From assembly GCA_003167305.1 (NCBI GenBank), contig PMTP01000060.1, positions 1 through 28,607 on the forward strand: a stretch of DNA of 28,607 bases, written 5' to 3'. Shown piece by piece: positions 8,201-13,440 of the stretch (within the stretch, counting starts at the first letter, position 1; every line of letters begins with the position of its first letter). The stretch comes from Acidobacteriaceae bacterium (lineage in GTDB: Bacteria > Acidobacteriota > Terriglobia > Terriglobales > Acidobacteriaceae). A program made the translations under genes and the position numbers. The notes under the pieces were generated by a model. It saw only the letters and a list, made by a program, of their open reading frames with translations. It made no database searches and was not told where the DNA came from.

Positions 8201-8862
8201 CCGAGGCCCTGATCCGCTGGCAGCATCCAACACGCGGCCTGGTGCGGCCCGACGAGTTCATTCCGCTGGCCGAGGAGACAGGCTTGATTCTGCCGCTGGG
8301 AGACTGGGTTCTGGAGTCCGCCTGCGTGCAGCTTGCCTCCTGGGCAGGCCGCAAACAATCCGCCCATCTCTCGCTTGCAGTGAACATCAGCGCCCTGCAG
8401 TTCCGCCAGTCGGGCTTCGTCGCAACGGTACTGTCGGCCCTGGAGCGCTCCGGCGCCAACCCGAAGAATCTCAAGCTGGAACTCACCGAGAGCATGCTGG
8501 TCGAGAATATCGAGGAGGTCATTGCCAAGATGACCGAACTCAAGAAGCATGGCGTGAGCTTCGCGCTGGACGACTTCGGCACCGGCTATTCGTCGCTCGC
8601 CTACCTGAAGCGCCTGCCTCTCGGCCTACTGAAGATCGACCGGGCCTTTGTGCGCGATATGCTGGTGGATGTGACCAGCGGCGCCATTGCGCAAACCATC
8701 ATTTCGCTGGGACGCGCGATGGGATTGTCGGTGATCGCCGAGGGCGTGGAGAGCGAAGAGCAGCGCGGCTTCCTCGCCGGTCTGGGCTGCCATACCTTCC
8801 AGGGATTCCTGTTCAGCCCCCCGCTGCCGCTGGAGCAGTTCGAGGCGCTGCTGCTGCTGTAG
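5275..8862 (+). CDS. Multi-PAS sensor with GGDEF and EAL domains (c-di-GMP turnover)
   Basis: This is a soluble 1195-residue protein; I see no membrane segment or signal peptide. Six PAS-type domains occupy roughly residues 8-118, 130-240, 245-365, 377-495, 509-627 and 641-759, several ending in the PAC-like GKDITERK/QDITERK pattern. A GGDEF domain follows (DPLTGLPNR at 770-778), with the signature G846-G-D-E-F850 and an inhibitory I-site R837-x-x-D840 exactly five residues before it. The first metal-binding aspartate of the F-x-D-x-D-x-F-K motif is a glutamate (E805). The EAL domain is complete by eye: E977-A-L, ELTES, D1099-D-F-G-T-G-Y-S-S, LKIDRAF and EGVES. The protein can therefore plausibly break down c-di-GMP and perhaps make it, under control of ligand-sensing PAS domains. 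The frame has a stop at 5260-5262, and ATG 5275 has AAGAAGGG six bases upstream. PAS4-6 are tandem copies. Confidence 0.95.
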   Translation: MRIQAEANLSALIESTEDLIWSVDPRLRLITFNRAFKEYFDRNFGGPVAPGMSVRELHPPALAVFWLQLYERSLSGKTFSIERTLVDGRTLEISFSPIVVDGETTGVSVFGKDITERKKAESKLRKAEADLTALIESTQDLIWSVDLDFRLTTFNKALREHFEKNYQGSLQLGMCAEELVEPERRQLMPTLYRRALAEGTFRTEFGLSDCRILEMAFNPIIVDGKTTGVSVFGKDITERRAAEKKYQDIFDGALEGFFLTTPEGKAITANRALAEMLGYDSPQELVARITDTAHDLWADPEERASFARQIEEQGFVRGRECRFKRKDGSTLWIMLNCRCMRNAKGELICFEGSIQDITERKQAEQRLAKVAEELRVSEERYRAAFQMNLDSIDICHLEDGKFVDVNNAFLHTLGFERDEVIGHTAKELGIWENPADRQKMLEVVRLNSFCHNLEAPYRTKDGTLRWGLLSVSPIEMNGVPSILSVTRDITDAKAAKDLLTAAAEALRLSEERYRTVFQTCPDAVMISQRSDGVILDANQTFLDLTGYERNELVGHTTTELGIWGSAGDRQKLVDELLHNTEFRDFEVQFRGKNRETFWVRLNASMIEIGGTRCMLAFAQDISAAKEAKDLLTAAAEALRLSEERYRTAFQTSLDAINITRMDDGKFVDCNQALLDVLGYEREELIGKTTLQLGVWADTRDRTTMTNQVRQNGSCRGLEVQFKKKNGELFWGVTSASAMEVDGVPCILSITRDLSDVKAAQSEIRSLAYYDPLTGLPNRRLLMERLRQTLAAGGPDGRLRALLFVELDNFKMLNETIGHLTGDLLLMEVARRIVTCTREADIASRFGGDEFALLLEDLSEIAEDAAAQAKTVAEKIQDSIGLPFLLAGRECLTTASIGITVFGTDREGISELIQEADIALYQATSAGRNTIRFFSPALQTAVNARATLEEDLRQAIKAMQFLLYYQPQVARGRLVGAEALIRWQHPTRGLVRPDEFIPLAEETGLILPLGDWVLESACVQLASWAGRKQSAHLSLAVNISALQFRQSGFVATVLSALERSGANPKNLKLELTESMLVENIEEVIAKMTELKKHGVSFALDDFGTGYSSLAYLKRLPLGLLKIDRAFVRDMLVDVTSGAIAQTIISLGRAMGLSVIAEGVESEEQRGFLAGLGCHTFQGFLFSPPLPLEQFEALLLL
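6403..7590 (+). repeat. Three tandem PAS-coding units with a 396-base period
   Basis: The SEERYR codons begin at 6403, 6799 and 7195, exactly 396 bases (132 codons) apart. The linker DNA at 6748-6830 and 7144-7226 is nearly identical over 83 bases, while the PAS cores between have diverged. A separate, older pair is PAS1/PAS2, where LIEST repeats with a 366-base period (5308 and 5674). This shows growth of the sensor by in-frame tandem duplication. Confidence 0.85.
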
Positions 8863-8877
8863 GCCTTCGCCGAATTC

Positions 8878-8908
8878 GTTCCTTGTTCCCTATTCCCTGG
8901 TCCCTGTA
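8878..8908. repeat. Short CAGGGAA-type repeat tract (reverse orientation)
   Basis: The 50-base gap between the convergent PAS gene and phoU is largely a run of TTCCCT/GGTCCCTG units. Read on the minus strand these are variants of CAGGGAA. Similar tracts occur in the gaps at 10349-10382 and 12424-12445. Confidence 0.6.
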
Positions 8909-8912
8909 CTTC

Positions 8913-9584
8913 TCACTCCTCCGCCATGCTCATCTGGTGGCGCACGTCGGCGCCGCGAATCCAGAAGATGACGTCGGTGGCAATGTTCGCAGCGTGGTCC
9001 GCGATGCGCTCCAGGTTCTTCGCCACCAGAATGGCGCGCATCGCCTGCTGCGTGTAGCCCGGCTGTTCCGCGATGAGCTTCAGCAGATCGTCATGGGCGC
9101 GGCGGTTCATGCGGTCGATCTCGTCGTCCATCTCGCGCACTGAATTGGCCAGCTGCGCGTCCCCTTCCAGAAAAGATTGCAAGGCCGTGCGGATCATGCG
9201 CCCGGCAAACTCCCCCATCGCCGCAAAATCCACCGGCAGATCGACCGCATCGAGCTTCAGCATCTCCCGGGTACGGCGCACAATGCCCATCGACTGGTCG
9301 CCGATCCGCTCCAGGTCGCTGTTAATCTTGATGACCGCCAGGATGAAGCGCAGATCGATGGCCATGGGCTGCTCCTTGGCCAGCAGATCATAGGCCATCT
9401 CATCCAGTTCGCGCTGCGCGGTGTCGATAGCCCTCTCATTCTGCTTGACGTACTTGCACAGGCCCTTGTCGCGCTGCAGGTAGGCGTCCACCGCGGAATC
9501 GACCGCCGTCAGCGAGAGGGCCGCCATGGCCAGCAGCTTGTCCTTGAGTTCGGCGAGCTGGATCTGAAAGTGAATGCGCGGCAA
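8913..9584 (-). CDS. phoU: Phosphate signalling complex protein PhoU
   Basis: This 223-residue, all-helical protein has the two PhoU repeats. Each carries its metal-binding signature: E92-R-I-G-D96 in the first bundle and E192-R-I-A-D-H-A198 in the second. PhoU links the Pst phosphate transporter with the PhoR sensor kinase, keeping the Pho regulon off when phosphate is plentiful, at the inner face of the membrane. The start is a TTG; on the minus strand GGGAGA lies about 7 bases upstream of it and no better start is seen. The usual neighbours (pstSCAB, phoR) are absent from the window, so this copy is either separate or at the end of a cluster lying elsewhere. It converges with the PAS-GGDEF-EAL gene and diverges from the flavin reductase gene. 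Confidence 0.95.
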   Translation of the reverse strand: MPRIHFQIQLAELKDKLLAMAALSLTAVDSAVDAYLQRDKGLCKYVKQNERAIDTAQRELDEMAYDLLAKEQPMAIDLRFILAVIKINSDLERIGDQSMGIVRRTREMLKLDAVDLPVDFAAMGEFAGRMIRTALQSFLEGDAQLANSVREMDDEIDRMNRRAHDDLLKLIAEQPGYTQQAMRAILVAKNLERIADHAANIATDVIFWIRGADVRHQMSMAEE

Positions 9585-9709
9585 GGCAGTTTCTCCCTTA
9601 TCTATGATTGTGCATCATGGAATGTTAACAGCAGACGAATTTCCGCCTCCGCGCTTGATTGCGCATCAGAACCATCACGCCCGGCGCGGCCATGTTCTAA
9701 CCTAGGAGC

Positions 9710-10345
9710 ATGGCAACTTCCATGCTCAGTTTCAACCCGGCCGAGTGCCGGCAGCGGCAGATCTACAAGCTGATGACCGGCATCATCGTGCCGCGGCCGG
9801 TGGCGCTGGTTTCCACCGTAAGCCGCGGCGGCGTGGCCAACCTCGCGCCTTTCAGCTTCTTCTGCGGCGTGGGCTCCGCGCCGCCCACGGTGCTCTTCTG
9901 CCCGTCGCTGCGCCCCGCAGATACGTCAGAGGCTGGCCAAAGAAAAGACACGCTGCGCAACGTCGAGGAGACCGGCGAGTTCGTCATCAACGTGGTCAGC
10001 GACGAGATCGCCGCGGCCGCCAACGCCTCCTCCGCCGAGGTGCCCTTCGAGGTGGACGAGTTCGTGCTCTCCGGGCTGACGCCGATTCCCAGTGAAGCCG
10101 TCCGCCCGCCGCGCGTCGCCCAGTCGCCCGCGCAGATGGAGTGCAAGCTCCTACAGGTCATCTACACCGGCCACGCACCGGCTAGCGGCGTCATCGTGCT
10201 GGGCGAGGTGCTCCGCTTTCACCTGCGCGAGGATCTCTTCGAGGACTTCCGCGTCGATCCCGCGGCCCTCGACGCCGTAGGCCGCATGGCCGGCAACACC
10301 TGGGTCCGCACCCGCGACCGCATCGAGCTGATCCGGCCCAAGTGA
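9710..10345 (+). CDS. Flavin reductase family (FMN-binding split-barrel) protein
   Basis: The 211-residue product has the flavin-reductase-like split barrel pattern: TGIIVPRPVALVST at the N-terminus, then NLAPFSFFCGVGSAPPTVLFCPS, KDTLRNVEETGEFVINVV and, toward the end, IVLGEVLRFH. Proteins of this family bind FMN and often reduce flavin for a partner or act as NAD(P)H:flavin oxidoreductases; the substrate here is unknown. AGGAG at 9704-9708 leaves only one base to ATG 9710 and thirteen to ATG 9722, so the start could be either; the shorter form begins MLSFNPAE. It is transcribed away from phoU across a 125-base gap and is followed by repeats, so it is probably monocistronic. Confidence 0.85.
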   Translation: MATSMLSFNPAECRQRQIYKLMTGIIVPRPVALVSTVSRGGVANLAPFSFFCGVGSAPPTVLFCPSLRPADTSEAGQRKDTLRNVEETGEFVINVVSDEIAAAANASSAEVPFEVDEFVLSGLTPIPSEAVRPPRVAQSPAQMECKLLQVIYTGHAPASGVIVLGEVLRFHLREDLFEDFRVDPAALDAVGRMAGNTWVRTRDRIELIRPK

Positions 10346-10348
10346 AAG

Positions 10349-10382
10349 GGGCAGGGAAGAGGGATCAGGGAACAGGGAACAG
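10349..10382. repeat. Short CAGGGAA-type repeat tract
   Basis: Imperfect copies of a 7-8 base unit (GGCAGGGA, AGAGGGAT, CAGGGAA, CAGGGAA, CAGG) follow the flavin reductase stop by three bases. It is the forward-orientation counterpart of the tract at 8878-8908. Confidence 0.6.
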
Positions 10383-10405
10383 GCCGAGCGCCCCATCTCC
10401 GAAAC

Positions 10406-10452
10406 TGGGTGCCCCACCCTCGCCGCGTTCTTGTTTTTGCGGCTAGGGTGGG
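10406..10452. repeat. REP-like palindrome, copy 1 (TGGGTGCCCCA head plus hairpin)
   Basis: The 11-mer TGGGTGCCCCA (10406-10416) leads into a 14-bp stem with one mismatch, arms 10413-10426 and 10439-10452, and a 12-base loop that ends in GTTTTT. The same 11-mer and hairpin layout, with a different stem sequence, recurs in reverse orientation at 16164-16196. I see no transposase nearby; the element is non-coding. Confidence 0.75.
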
Positions 10453-10545
10453 AGTCGGCGCTACGATGATCGGGCCAGAGCAGGAATAGCAAAAATGGTC
10501 TAGAATTCCCTTCTGTTGGCAGGGTTGCAGCGAGGGGGAGAGCTT

Positions 10546-10572
10546 ATGCGCACTTCGGCAAAAAAGATGTAG
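10546..10572 (+). other. Eight-codon ORF in frame with, and ahead of, the PEBP gene
   Basis: A strong ribosome site (GAGGGGGAG) stands a few bases before ATG 10546, which opens MRTSAKKM and then hits TAG at 10570-10572. This frame is the same as that of the downstream lipoprotein gene (45 bases to its TTG 10591). It is either a leader peptide whose translation is coupled to the gene or the original start of that gene, cut off by a nonsense codon. Confidence 0.5.
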
Positions 10573-10590
10573 GAGAGTTTAAGCAGCAGG

Positions 10591-11139
10591 TTGCGCCAGA
10601 CAGCGTGGATGGTCGCGGTATCTCTTCTGCTGGCGGCTGTTGCGCTGACCGGTTGCCGTGGCGGCTTGGCGAGGGGGCAGACGATGAATCTAACCAGTAC
10701 AAGTTTCCAGGAAGGAAGCCGGATTCCGGTGAAGTTTACCTGCAACGGAGCGGGAGTCTCGCCGCAACTCGCTTGGAGCGCGCCCCCGGCGGGAACGGCG
10801 AGTTACGCGTTGATCGTCACCGACCCGGACGCGCCCCGCCGGACATTCGTGCATTGGGTGCTCTACGGCCTGCCCGCGGTAGCACAAGCGCTTCCCGAGG
10901 GAGTGCTGGGCCTGGGCCAGCTTGTCGACGGTGGGCGCCAGGGCCGCAACGACTTCGGCGACCTCGGCTATGGTGGCCCCTGTCCTCCGCCAGGTTCGCC
11001 GCACCACTACATCTTCACGCTCTATGCGCTGGATGCAAAGTTGAATCTGCCCGTGGGCGCAACGCGAGCGCGGATAGAAGCCGCCATGCAGGGGCACATT
11101 CTGGCGATCGGCAGGCTGATTGGGCTGTTTGAGCGGTAG
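10591..11139 (+). CDS. YbhB/YbcL-type PEBP protein, probable lipoprotein
   Basis: The product resembles bacterial phosphatidylethanolamine-binding (Raf kinase inhibitor-like) proteins. Diagnostic blocks are the ligand-pocket D-P-D-A-P within LIVTDPDAPRRTFVHWVLYGLP, and GPCPPPGSPHHYIFTLYALD. The N-terminus has a hydrophobic run ending LLLAAVALTGC, a lipobox, so the mature protein is probably lipid-anchored in the periplasm. Function of the bacterial family is not settled. No ATG fits well: the frame is closed by TAG at 10570, leaving TTG 10591 (AGGAGAG 13 bases upstream) or ATG 10609, which would begin MVAVSLLLAA. The best ribosome site belongs to the mini-ORF at 10546 in the same frame. It converges on the MFS gene with a 19-base gap. 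Confidence 0.88.
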   Translation: MRQTAWMVAVSLLLAAVALTGCRGGLARGQTMNLTSTSFQEGSRIPVKFTCNGAGVSPQLAWSAPPAGTASYALIVTDPDAPRRTFVHWVLYGLPAVAQALPEGVLGLGQLVDGGRQGRNDFGDLGYGGPCPPPGSPHHYIFTLYALDAKLNLPVGATRARIEAAMQGHILAIGRLIGLFER

Positions 11140-11158
11140 CGCGCAAACCTTGCATTCC

Positions 11159-12406
11159 TCACCCCGCCGTCATCTCCCGCCCCTTGGCTTCGCGCCCCAG
11201 TAACGTCAGCCCAGCCAGCGTCAGCGCCACCACGATCACGGTAACCGCCAGCACGGCCGGGTAGTTGCCGGTGCGCTCGGCGATCAGCGCTTGCGCCTTG
11301 CCGTTCCACGAGGTGATGAGGCCGCCCAACTGATAGGCCAGCCCCGGAGCCGTGGCCCTGACCGGCGCGGGCGATAACTCGGTGAGATAGGCCGGCACCA
11401 CGCCCCACGCTCCCTGCACCATAAACTGCATCAGCACCGCGCCGATGCCCAGCGAAACAGCCGAGTGGCCATAGGCGTAAAGCGGAATCACCGGAATCGC
11501 CAGCAACGCGGCGGTGACGATGGCTCGCTTGCGCCCCCACTTTTCCGAGAGCGCCCCAAAGACAAAGCCGCCGGCGATGGAGCCGAAGCCGTAGAGCACG
11601 CCGATCAACCCGACGATCCCCGGCGTGAGGCGGGCCTGGGTGGCCAGGAAGGTCGGATATACGTCCTGCGTGCCGTGCGAGAAGCTCATGAAGGCGGTCA
11701 TCAGCAGGATCAGGAAGAGAAACGTTGGCAGGAAGGCCAGCAGGCGGGCCAGATCGTGGATCTTAGCGGATTGGGCGTCGGCGACGGAGCGCGCCAGACG
11801 CCGCTTCTTTCCTTCCAGCCAAACGGGCGACTCTTCGACCCGCGCCAACACATAGAAGACCAGCAGGGCCGGCATCGCGCCCAGGATGAACAGCCCCCGC
11901 CAGCCAATCGAATGAAAGAAGAGAGCGAATGCGCCCGCTGCCAAAATCGAGCCCAGCGCGTAGCCCTCCTGCAGAATGCCGCTGAAGACGCCGCGGCCCG
12001 CGGTGGGCAGCGTCTCGAAGGTCAGCGCCGCGCCCACGCCCCACTCGCCGCCCATCGCCAGGCCAAAGAGCGCGCGCAGCACGAGCAGCGCGCCCAGCGA
12101 GGGCGCAAAGGCGCAGGCCAGCTCGATCACCGTGAAGCTCAGGATGTTGGCCATCAGCACCGGGCGGCGGCCATAGCGGTCGGCCAGCATCCCAAAAACC
12201 AGCGCGCCCAGCGGGCGGAAGAACTGGGTCATAAAAACCGCGCCCATCACCGCCGAGGGCTGGGCATGGAAATCCGCGGCGATGGCTTTGACGCAGAAGA
12301 TGAGCAGGAAAAAATCCAGCGAATCCATCGTCCAGCCCAGGAAGGCGGCCACAAAGGTGTGCCGCTGGGGGCCGGTAAGTCGCCGGAAGTCGTTCAAAAT
12401 GGACAT
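11159..12406 (-). CDS. MFS transporter, SHS-like (carboxylate/sialate-type) family
   Basis: This 415-residue membrane protein has about 12 predicted helices. The N-terminus, AAFLGWTMDSLDFFLL, and motif A between helices 2 and 3, GMLADRYGRRPVL, are major-facilitator hallmarks. A second motif A, GALSEKWGRKRAI, begins the second half. The block SFSHGTQDVYPTFL resembles the sialate/lactate:proton symporter group (NanT, JEN1 relatives), so an organic acid is the likely but unproven substrate. A central cytoplasmic loop (RVEESPVWLEGKKRR) is also typical. The start is ATG 12406; a TTG one codon earlier also exists. No clear ribosome site is visible, so the start is less certain. It diverges from yceI. 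Confidence 0.9.
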   Translation of the reverse strand: MSILNDFRRLTGPQRHTFVAAFLGWTMDSLDFFLLIFCVKAIAADFHAQPSAVMGAVFMTQFFRPLGALVFGMLADRYGRRPVLMANILSFTVIELACAFAPSLGALLVLRALFGLAMGGEWGVGAALTFETLPTAGRGVFSGILQEGYALGSILAAGAFALFFHSIGWRGLFILGAMPALLVFYVLARVEESPVWLEGKKRRLARSVADAQSAKIHDLARLLAFLPTFLFLILLMTAFMSFSHGTQDVYPTFLATQARLTPGIVGLIGVLYGFGSIAGGFVFGALSEKWGRKRAIVTAALLAIPVIPLYAYGHSAVSLGIGAVLMQFMVQGAWGVVPAYLTELSPAPVRATAPGLAYQLGGLITSWNGKAQALIAERTGNYPAVLAVTVIVVALTLAGLTLLGREAKGREMTAG

Positions 12407-12423
12407 CAACGCGAGAATAGCAG

Positions 12424-12445
12424 GGCAAAGGGATTTGGGAACAGG
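12424..12445. repeat. Degenerate CAGGGAA-type tract
   Basis: The bases GCAAAGGGATTTGGGAACAGG just outside the MFS start look like a decayed third copy of the heptamer-type tract found at 8878 and 10349. Confidence 0.35.
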
Positions 12446-12498
12446 AAATAAGTCCAGGACGTCCTTCTCATAACTGGTCTAAATGAAACAGACAATAA

Positions 12499-12510
12499 TT
12501 GTTGCAACAA
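12499..12510. promoter_or_regulatory. Perfect 12-bp palindrome TTGTTGCAACAA
   Basis: This palindrome lies in the AT-rich 221-base gap between the divergent MFS and YceI genes, 118 bases before the YceI start. It has the size and symmetry of a dimeric repressor site. Which regulator would bind is unknown; the MarR gene 3 kb downstream is one candidate. Confidence 0.4.
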
Positions 12511-12627
12511 ATAACATTCGTCCTGCATCGAAAATATGCAAGCTGATTTTCAGTGCATTCGGTTATAGCCTCTCTTCTCCACAACCCCCACAACGGCCCC
12601 ACGGCCCAGCAACGAAAGGATTCAACG

Positions 12628-13206
12628 ATGAAGCGTTTGGCAATTCTGACTGGCATACTGGCGCTGGCGGCTCCCATGGCCATGGCGCAAACCTCCGCCT
12701 GGGCCACCGATCCGGCCCACAGCGAAGTCGATTTCACGATCCGCCACGGCGGCGTCTCCAACATCCATGGCCGCATTGGCGGAGTCAAAGGCACCCTTGT
12801 TTACAACGAGGCGGACATCACCAAAGCCACCGTGACGGTCACCATCGACACCACCACCGTGGACACCGGCGAGCCGGCCCGCGATACGCACCTCAAAACC
12901 GACGCATTTTTCGACGTGGTCAAGTTTCCTACGGCAACCTTCGCCAGCTCCAGCGTGGTGAAGAACGGCAGCCGGCTGACGGTGAATGGCAACCTGACTC
13001 TGCACGGCGTTACCCTGCCTGTGGTGCTTGATGTGGAAGGCCCCAGCACGCCGGTCGAGGGCATGATGGACCATAAGACGCACTCCGGCTTCTCCGCCAC
13101 CACCACCATCAGCCGCACCGCCTTCGGGATTGGGACCAACTTCCCGGCGGCCCTGGTGGGCGACGTGGTCAAGCTGACCATCGAGCTGGAGATCGTCAAG
13201 CAGTAA
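12628..13206 (+). CDS. YceI-family periplasmic protein
   Basis: The 192-residue protein begins with a clear Sec signal, MKRLAILTGILALAAPMAMA, cut after residue 20. The mature part is the YceI lipocalin-like fold: WATDPAHSEVDFTIRH, GRIGGVKGTLVYNE, the DTTTVDTGEPARDTHLKT-FFDVVKFPTATF region and VNGNLTLHGVTLPVVLDV. YceI proteins are known to bind isoprenoid or other long lipids in the periplasm, and are often induced by base or stress. The open frame reaches back to 12553, but ATG 12628 has GAAAGGA seven bases upstream and starts the signal peptide. A palindrome at 12499 may regulate it. Confidence 0.93.
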   Translation: MKRLAILTGILALAAPMAMAQTSAWATDPAHSEVDFTIRHGGVSNIHGRIGGVKGTLVYNEADITKATVTVTIDTTTVDTGEPARDTHLKTDAFFDVVKFPTATFASSSVVKNGSRLTVNGNLTLHGVTLPVVLDVEGPSTPVEGMMDHKTHSGFSATTTISRTAFGIGTNFPAALVGDVVKLTIELEIVKQ

Positions 13207-13327
13207 CCCGGGCCGGTTCCGGTCCGGAAGCAGGTCGTTGGCATCTCCTGCCGGGAATCGATTCATCCCCTCCGCGGTTCCGGGCGCTGCCGGTCTTTAC
13301 CTCCAGCGGCGCCGGGACTTGGGATCC

Positions 13328-13343
13328 GCCGATGCGCATCGGC
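13328..13343. promoter_or_regulatory. Perfect 16-bp palindrome before the beta-galactosidase gene
   Basis: GCCGATGCGCATCGGC reads the same on both strands and sits 98 bases ahead of the TTG start of the GH42 gene, in a 234-base gap after yceI. The length and perfect dyad symmetry fit an operator for a dimeric repressor such as a LacI-type sugar regulator, which often controls this kind of gene; no such regulator is in the window. Confidence 0.5.
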
Positions 13344-13440
13344 ACTCATCCGGAGATGGTCTTGCTGTAGTTCGAGTAAAAGTGGTCTCATGGGGTATCA
13401 GATTTTTGAGATCGCTTTTCATTCGGAAAGAGGACGGACA

